Source: an uncultured Dehalococcoidia bacterium (lineage in GTDB: Bacteria > Chloroflexota > Dehalococcoidia > Lucifugimonadales > UBA1127). From it: a stretch of 64,000 bases of DNA. The notes beneath the pieces were generated by a model, which saw only the letters and a list, made by a program, of their open reading frames with translations, searched no databases and was not told the DNA's origin. Both the position numbers and the translations under genes were made by a program. The stretch lies in the NCBI GenBank assembly GCA_951812285.1, contig OX638292.1:678774-742773 (forward strand), read 5' to 3'. Of this stretch, positions 59,173 to 64,000 are shown piece after piece (positions within the stretch are counted from its first letter, which is position 1; the number at the start of each line of letters is the position of its first letter).

Positions 59173-59643
59173 ATGCCGGTGACGACGACCAAGGCGAAGA
59201 TCAAGCGGCTGACGCACCTGGTGATCCGGGTGCGAGATGTGGAACGCTCGGAGCGGTTCTACACGGAGGTCATGGGGTTCCACGTGACGGCGAAGTACCC
59301 GGGCATGGTGTTCTACGCGACGGACGACGAGGTGTCGACGCACGACCTCGCGACGCAGGAGATCGGGATGGAGGCGCCGGGGCCGCAGCCGAACCGCGTC
59401 GGGATGTACCACATGGCGTGGCAGGTGGAGACGCTGGAGGACCTGCGGGCGTTTCACCGGCGGCTGCGGGAGCTCGAGGTGCCGATCGTGGGGTACGGCG
59501 AGCACGGGTTGGGCTTCGGCATCTACTTCCTCGACCCGGACGGGAACGAGATCGAGGTGGTGTACGAGCTGCCGAAGGAGGAGTGGCCGGACGGGAAGCC
59601 GCAGCTTCGGGGTCGGGTGCCGTTTGTGGTGGAGTTGGACTAG
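59173..59643 (+). CDS. VOC-family (glyoxalase/dioxygenase fold) protein
   Basis: A 156-aa vicinal-oxygen-chelate protein. Two beta-alpha-beta-beta-beta units are visible, with potential metal ligands His (RLTHLVIRVRD), His (YHMAWQV) and Glu (GNEIEVVYEL), the arrangement of catechol 2,3-dioxygenase-like members. The start is ATG 59173 with AAGGAGGA. The substrate is unknown. It lies between nadA and nadB but has no known link to NAD synthesis. Confidence 0.88.
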   Translation: MPVTTTKAKIKRLTHLVIRVRDVERSERFYTEVMGFHVTAKYPGMVFYATDDEVSTHDLATQEIGMEAPGPQPNRVGMYHMAWQVETLEDLRAFHRRLRELEVPIVGYGEHGLGFGIYFLDPDGNEIEVVYELPKEEWPDGKPQLRGRVPFVVELD

Positions 59644-59668
59644 ACGCGGGTTAGCGGAGGTAGTGGTG

Positions 59669-60223
59669 GTGGTTGACGAGGGAGGGGAACTCTATCTGGA
59701 CGGCCAAGTTGCTCCAGGGATTCTTCAGATCATTCACGAAGCGAAAGAGACTGTTATTGTTGTTAGTCCCTACCTTCGACTGTGGGATGACGCCAAGAAG
59801 GCCATAAGGGCGGCGAAAAAGAGAAAAGTAAACGTCACACTAATCCTTCGCGAGGACGAGGCGGAGAGACAAACGGTAAGTCTCGACATTGACTGGCTCG
59901 ATAGCAACAAGGTGAACTACATCAGGGTGCCAAATCTTCATGCCAAAATTTACCTTAATGAAGACTCGGTGCTGTTGAGTTCTATGAACTTGACGAACTC
60001 CTCACTAGAGAATTGCGAAGTGGCTTACAAGATAACTGATGCCTTCAGCCAGAATCGGATCAGACAACGAGTAGAGAACCTGATGGCGAACAACTCGTCA
60101 TCCAAGACGTTCTGCGCTCGTTGCGGCAAGACCAATAGGCCGCGAAACCATAGCACCGTGTCGGATTTGCCTCTTTGCCTGACGTGTTATGAAGAGTGGA
60201 AGAGGGCAAACGGCCTGCAATGA
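59669..60223 (+). CDS. PLD-like phosphodiesterase with C-terminal zinc ribbon
   Basis: A 184-aa protein with a single phospholipase D-like domain: VIVVSPYLRLW, then the HxK motif in NLHAKIYLNEDSVLLSSMNLTNSS, where the HKD aspartate is shifted by one (NED). A C-terminal zinc ribbon follows, with Cys pairs in FCARCGKT and LCLTCYEEW. GC content is about 50%, far below the roughly 70% of the neighbours, so it is probably a transferred gene. The start is GTG 59669 (or 59666) after GCGGAGG. A nuclease role is plausible by family but unproven. Confidence 0.8.
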   Translation: MVDEGGELYLDGQVAPGILQIIHEAKETVIVVSPYLRLWDDAKKAIRAAKKRKVNVTLILREDEAERQTVSLDIDWLDSNKVNYIRVPNLHAKIYLNEDSVLLSSMNLTNSSLENCEVAYKITDAFSQNRIRQRVENLMANNSSSKTFCARCGKTNRPRNHSTVSDLPLCLTCYEEWKRANGLQ

Positions 60224-60299
60224 GCTCGGGTCTCCTGAATGAGGCCGTCGTTCATGTGTATGGAGAGCGTTGCGACGACGTTCGAGATAGAAGAGGGTT

Positions 60300-61838
60300 A
60301 TGACCACTCAGCAGTATGACTACATTGTGATTGGGAGCGGGATTGCTGGGTTGTACTCGGCGCTGCTGGCTGTGGAGTTTGGGAGCGTGCTGATTCTTAC
60401 GAAGGGCGGCATCGCTGACTGCAACACGCAGTATGCGCAGGGCGGGATTGCGGCGGCTGTGGGGCCGGAGGACTCGCCGAACTACCACTTCGCGGACACG
60501 CTGGCGGCGGGGGCTGGGCTTTGCAACGAGGAGGCGGCTCGCATTCTGGCAGAGCAGGGGCCGCAGGCGATCTCGGAGCTGGTGCGGCTTGGGGTCATCT
60601 TCGACACGGCGGACGGGGAGGTGGCGCTGGGTCGCGAGGCAGCGCACCGGATGCCCCGGGTGCTGCACGCGGGGGGCGACGCGACGGGGGCTCGCATCGA
60701 ACTGACGCTGTCGTCGCTGGCGCACCACTCGCGGATACACGTGCAGGAGTACACGACGACGTCGCGGCTGCTGGTCGAGGGTGGGCGGGTCGTCGGCGTC
60801 GCGGGGCTCGTGAACGGCGAGGGGGACGAGGTCGAGTACCTAGCGACGCACACGATACTGGCGACGGGCGGCGCGGGCCGGCTGTACCGCTACACGACCA
60901 ACCCGGAAGTGACAACGGGTGACGGCGTCGCGCTGGCGTACCAGGCGGGCGCGGCGGTCATGGACATGGAGTTCTACCAATTCCACCCGACGGCGCTTCG
61001 GCTGCCGGGGGCGCCGCCGTTCCTCATCACGGAGGCGATGCGCGGCGAGGGGGCTGTGCTGCGGAACGCTCACGGCGAGGCGTTCATGACGGGCTACCAC
61101 CCGCAGGGGGACCTGGCGCCGCGGGACGTGGTGTCGCGGTCGCTGCTGACGGAGATGCGGCGGACGGGCGCGGGCAACGTGGTCCTCGACGCGACGCACA
61201 TGCCGTCGGAGCGGCTGGCGGCGCGATTCCCGAGCATTTACAACTTTTGCCTCACCCACGGGCTCGACATCACGCGCGACCCGATTCCCGTGTCGCCGGC
61301 GGCGCACTACATGATGGGCGGCGTGCTGACGAACACGGACGGCGAGACGACGCTGCCGGGGCTGTACGCGTGCGGCGAGGTCGCGTGCACGGGACTGCAC
61401 GGGGCGAACCGGCTGGCGAGCAACTCGTTGCTGGAGACGGTGGTGTTCGGGCAGCGTGTGGTACGACGGTCGCTGGAGGGCGGGTGGTCGGGGCCCTGGC
61501 CGGAGGGTGTCTTCCCGCTGGAGGCTGAGCCCTCGGAGGAAGCGGGTGCGCCGTCGATCGAGGGGCTGCAGGCGCTCAACTGGAGCAACGTCGGCATCAT
61601 CCGCTCGCGCGAGGGGTTGGAGGAGGCCGCGGGAGTCTTCGCGGCGTGGGAGGCGTCGGCGCCGGAGGGCGGCGACCGGGGCGATCGGGAGCTTGCCAAC
61701 ATGGTGACGCTGGGTAGACTGATGGCAGAATCGGCGCTGGTGCGGCAGGAGAGCCGCGGCGCGCATTTTCGCACGGATTTCCCGGAGACATCGGAGGCGT
61801 GGCTGCGCCACACGGTGTTCATGAAGCAGGCCGACTAA
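60300..61838 (+). CDS. nadB: L-aspartate oxidase
   Basis: A 512-aa FAD enzyme that oxidises L-aspartate to iminoaspartate for NadA. The FAD motif is VIGSGIAGLYSALLA, then TKGGIADCNTQYAQGGIAAAV, the active-site region FYQFHPTALRLP with RGEGAVLRN, and SPAAHYMMGGV. The C-terminal helical domain (about 420-510) is of normal length. The first 30 codons or so use less GC than the rest. It follows the low-GC PLD gene by 76 bp. Confidence 0.96.
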   Translation: MTTQQYDYIVIGSGIAGLYSALLAVEFGSVLILTKGGIADCNTQYAQGGIAAAVGPEDSPNYHFADTLAAGAGLCNEEAARILAEQGPQAISELVRLGVIFDTADGEVALGREAAHRMPRVLHAGGDATGARIELTLSSLAHHSRIHVQEYTTTSRLLVEGGRVVGVAGLVNGEGDEVEYLATHTILATGGAGRLYRYTTNPEVTTGDGVALAYQAGAAVMDMEFYQFHPTALRLPGAPPFLITEAMRGEGAVLRNAHGEAFMTGYHPQGDLAPRDVVSRSLLTEMRRTGAGNVVLDATHMPSERLAARFPSIYNFCLTHGLDITRDPIPVSPAAHYMMGGVLTNTDGETTLPGLYACGEVACTGLHGANRLASNSLLETVVFGQRVVRRSLEGGWSGPWPEGVFPLEAEPSEEAGAPSIEGLQALNWSNVGIIRSREGLEEAAGVFAAWEASAPEGGDRGDRELANMVTLGRLMAESALVRQESRGAHFRTDFPETSEAWLRHTVFMKQAD

Positions 61839-61853
61839 CTCAGGAGGCTTTCG

Positions 61854-62705
61854 ATGGAACTTACCCTGCTCGGCACGGGCACGCCGATGCCCGACCCCAA
61901 CCGCTGGGGGCCCGCGAACCACCTGCGCATCGGCGGCAACACCGTGCTGGTGGACACGGGCAACGGGTGCGTGCGGCGCATGGTGCAGATTGGGCAGGAC
62001 ATGACGGACCTGGACTACATCTTCCTGACCCATATGCACTCGGACCACACCGTCGACCTGATGCACGTGCTCATCACCGGGTGGATCCGGTACCGAAAGA
62101 AGCCCTACACGATCATTGGGCCGGCGCGGACGAAGGACTTCGTCGACCGGCTGATCCATGCGTTCGAGGAGGACATCCGCATCCGACGGCTGCACGACCG
62201 GGTGGGCGCTGACGTCATGAACGTGCAGGTCATCGAGGTTGACCACGGGGACACCTTCGAGGGGGACGGGTGGCGCGCGACGGCGCTCGAGGTGGAGCAC
62301 GGGTACGTGAAGCCGGCGCTGGGGTTCGCGTTCGAGGAGGACCGGAGCAAGCTGGTCATCTCGGGGGACACGGCGGTGAGCGAGGCGATCATCGAGGAAT
62401 CGTCGACGGCGAACATGCTGGTGCACGAGCTGATGCAGACACAGCCGCACCGGGGCGGGCCCGCGCCCGACGGCCGCGACTACCATGACGTGGACCGGGA
62501 GTCGCTGACGGAGTTCGCGCGGCGGATTGCGAACTCGCACACATGCCCGCACGGGCTGGCGGAGGTGGCCGAGAAGTCGGGCGTGCCGCACCTGGTCGCG
62601 ACGCACATGGGGGACGTGGACGAGGCGTGGTCGCGCGAGGTCATCTGCGCGAACTACGGCAACCCGTTCACGTTCGGCGAAGACCTGATGAAGTTCACGG
62701 TGTAG
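61854..62705 (+). CDS. Metallo-beta-lactamase-fold hydrolase (RNase Z/ElaC-like)
   Basis: A 283-aa MBL-fold protein. It begins MELTLLGTGTPMPDP, has the zinc motif THMHSDHTVDLM, a second His (VEHGYVKPALGF), the bridging Asp in LVISGDTAVSEAI and a final His in VATHMGD. It resembles RNase Z-related hydrolases, but tRNA 3' processing is not certain, as this subgroup includes arylsulfatase-like enzymes. AGGAGG precedes ATG 61854, 15 bp after nadB and 6 bp before nadC, so it is probably in the nad operon. Confidence 0.88.
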   Translation: MELTLLGTGTPMPDPNRWGPANHLRIGGNTVLVDTGNGCVRRMVQIGQDMTDLDYIFLTHMHSDHTVDLMHVLITGWIRYRKKPYTIIGPARTKDFVDRLIHAFEEDIRIRRLHDRVGADVMNVQVIEVDHGDTFEGDGWRATALEVEHGYVKPALGFAFEEDRSKLVISGDTAVSEAIIEESSTANMLVHELMQTQPHRGGPAPDGRDYHDVDRESLTEFARRIANSHTCPHGLAEVAEKSGVPHLVATHMGDVDEAWSREVICANYGNPFTFGEDLMKFTV

Positions 62706-62711
62706 CGAGCC

Positions 62712-63566
62712 ATGCTGCTGACGCCGGAGGTCCACGACCTGATCGACCGGGCCCTGCAGGAGGACCTGGGCATCGGCGACGCTACGACGTCGGCGCTGGT
62801 GCCGCCGGACCTGCAGGCCTCGGCGACGTTGTTCGCCAAGCAGCCGGGCGTGTTGTGCGGCGTGGAGGTGGCGGCGGCGGTGTTCCGGCGCGTCGACCCG
62901 TCGCTGCTGGTGGAGCAGGTGCTGCGGGACGGCGACGTCATGGAGCGGGGGAGCGTCGCGCTGCGGGCCGGGGGCTCGGCGGCGAGCCTGCTGACGGCGG
63001 AGCGGACGGCGATTAACTTCATGCAGCACCTGAGCGGGGTCGCGACGCTGACAGCGACTTACGTGGAGGCGGTCAAGGGCACCGGCGCGACGCTCATCGA
63101 CACGCGCAAGACGATCCCGGGGCTGCGGTCGCTGGAGAAGTACGCGGTACGGTGCGGCGGCGGGCACAACCACCGGCAGAACCTCGGCGACGGGGTGCTG
63201 ATCAAGGACAACCACATCGCGGCGCTGAAGCTGCAGGGCGTTTCGCTGGGCGACATGGTGCGGATGGCGCACGCGCGGGCCTCGCACACGATCAAGGTGG
63301 AGGTGGAGGTCACGACGCTGGAGGAGGCCGAGGAGGCGCTCGACGCGGGGGCGCAACTGCTGCTCCTGGACAACATGCCGGCGGAGCTGATGGGGCGGGC
63401 CGTCGAGCTGAACCGCGGGCGGGCGCTGTTGGAGGCCTCGGGGGGGATCAACCTCGACACGGTGCGAGCGGCGGCGGAGAGCGGCGTGGACCTGATCTCC
63501 GTCGGGGCGCTGACGCACTCGGCGCCGGCGCTGGACATCAGCATGGATGTTAGCTACTTGGGGTAG
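62712..63566 (+). CDS. nadC: Nicotinate-nucleotide pyrophosphorylase (carboxylating)
   Basis: A 284-aa quinolinate phosphoribosyltransferase that converts quinolinate and PRPP to NaMN. Typical blocks: ALQEDLGIGDATTSALV, NFMQHLSGVATLTATYVEA, DTRKTIPGLRSLEKYAVRCGGGHNHR, IKDNHIA, EVEVTTLEEAEEAL and LEASGGINLDTVRAAAESGVDLISVGALTHSAPALDISMD. It completes the NadA-NadB-NadC route. It starts 6 bp after the MBL gene. Confidence 0.97.
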   Translation: MLLTPEVHDLIDRALQEDLGIGDATTSALVPPDLQASATLFAKQPGVLCGVEVAAAVFRRVDPSLLVEQVLRDGDVMERGSVALRAGGSAASLLTAERTAINFMQHLSGVATLTATYVEAVKGTGATLIDTRKTIPGLRSLEKYAVRCGGGHNHRQNLGDGVLIKDNHIAALKLQGVSLGDMVRMAHARASHTIKVEVEVTTLEEAEEALDAGAQLLLLDNMPAELMGRAVELNRGRALLEASGGINLDTVRAAAESGVDLISVGALTHSAPALDISMDVSYLG

Positions 63567-63640
63567 GCCATCCACTTCAGGGTCGGACGCACCCTATGCC
63601 TGGGTTATCCAGAGTGGCTGCCCCTCCCCGCCAATCCCCT

Positions 63641-63782
63641 CTGGATTCCTGCCTTCGCAGGAATGACGAGTGGGGGGTCTGGGTTCCCGCCAGCGCGTGA
63701 ATGACGGTTGGAGGGTCTGGACTCCCGCCTGGGCGAGAATGACGAGTGGGGGGCTGGATTCCCGCCTCTGCGAGAATGACGG
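63641..63782 (+). repeat. Hairpin-repeat tandem array, four copies
   Basis: Copies at 63641-63670 (perfect CCTGC/GCAGG), 63680-63708, 63718-63743 and 63753-63782, at 35-39 bp spacing. The last three have arms with mismatches. All are in the same orientation as the other clusters. It fills the gap between convergent nadC and dtd. Confidence 0.85.
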
Positions 63783-63796
63783 TTGGGGAAGATTCC

Positions 63797-64000
63797 CTAC
63801 GACTGCCTTCGCGGCACCTGCAGGTCTGCGCTGTCTAGCATGATGGTGACTGGGCCGTCGTTGTGGATTTCCACTTGCATGTAGCCGCCGAAGACGCCTG
63901 TGACGATTTCCGGGCATGCTTCTCGAAAGAGGGCGACGGACTGCTGGTAGAGGGGTTCTGCGACGTCGGGGTGGGCGGCGCGGATGAAGCTGGGGCGGCG
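63797..64000 (-). CDS. dtd: D-aminoacyl-tRNA deacylase, C-terminal part (5' end outside window)
   Basis: The 67 visible codons, read from the right edge, start RRPSFIRAAHPDVAEPLY and contain VTGVFGGYMQVEIHNDGPVTIMLDS, the Dtd C-terminal signature with the NDGPVT cis-Pro motif. Dtd removes D-amino acids and glycine mischarged onto tRNA. The stop is TAG at 63799-63797. About 80 N-terminal residues lie outside the window. Confidence 0.95.
   Translation of the reverse strand, partial: RRPSFIRAAHPDVAEPLYQQSVALFREACPEIVTGVFGGYMQVEIHNDGPVTIMLDSADLQVPRRQS

Noticed and set aside
60840-63575. A 911-codon open frame antisense to nadB, the MBL gene and nadC
   Set aside because: It spans three well-supported genes on the other strand and has the low-complexity Arg/His/Val composition of a GC-driven shadow.
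63641-63782. CRISPR-like tandem of four units
   Set aside because: The units are diverged and only about 8-10 bp lie between hairpins, too short for spacers.

Overview
The window is GC-rich, densely coded bacterial DNA with single-gene and short-operon organisation, no rRNA, no phage or IS transposase, and one tRNA. Family content (MmgE/PrpD, Ldh_2, paired FAH-family hydrolases, NIPSNAP/ABM-like dimeric barrels, GPP34, trehalose synthase TreT, CaCA and CPA2 antiporters) together with MiaB and NadA of the long type suggests a Chloroflexota genome, plausibly of the Dehalococcoidia/SAR202 kind. That assignment is inference from gene content, not a phylogeny.

Layout. 0-6.5 kb: the 3' end of ligA, pth, a small NIPSNAP-like gene, then on the minus strand a translation and recombination block (rpsP-khpA-rimM-yebC-ruvC-ruvA, with a consensus promoter before rpsP) preceded by three DsrE-superfamily genes. 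6.5-15.6 kb: a non-coding stretch with a 91-nt duplication, MmgE/PrpD, a NYN-domain RNase-like gene behind two leader hairpins, a ketopantoate-reductase-like gene, two tandem ABM-like paralogues, a GPP34 (GOLPH3-like) gene next to a Yip1-like membrane gene, a quinone oxidoreductase and a ferritin-like gene. 15.8-25.6 kb: a plus-strand module of circularly permuted ATP-grasp, alpha-E, transglutaminase-like protein and retropepsin-like protease, converging on a minus-strand operon hflK-hflC-moxR-DUF58-DUF4129.

25.7-40 kb: hisS and the bifunctional (p)ppGpp enzyme diverge; then come an SDR lacking its catalytic Tyr, a serine esterase, a Gfo/Idh/MocA protein, Ldh_2, two cation antiporters, TreT, and a split DUF59 + Mrp ATPase pair in which Mrp lacks the usual CxxC. 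40.7-52.1 kb: uvrB, a heterodimeric ABC exporter, a membrane protein, ruvB-rnhA-sugar dehydrogenase, and two FAH paralogues. 52.2-64 kb: vapBC, a PfkB kinase, a MoaD-MoaE fusion, an MFS permease, tRNA-Ser(GCU), miaB, and a NAD biosynthesis stretch (nadA, nadB, nadC) interleaved with VOC, PLD and metallo-beta-lactamase genes, ending in the 3' end of dtd.

The long intergenic gaps (29.3-30.4, 33.2-33.6, 40.1-40.7, 63.6-63.8 kb, and a site inside the DUF58-DUF4129 junction) are filled with 24 copies of a short hairpin repeat. All copies lie in the same orientation whatever the transcription direction around them, and their stems show compensatory changes. At the DUF58-DUF4129 junction the repeat has duplicated the start region of the downstream gene, giving two 39-codon ORFs that are each coupled by ATGA overlaps.
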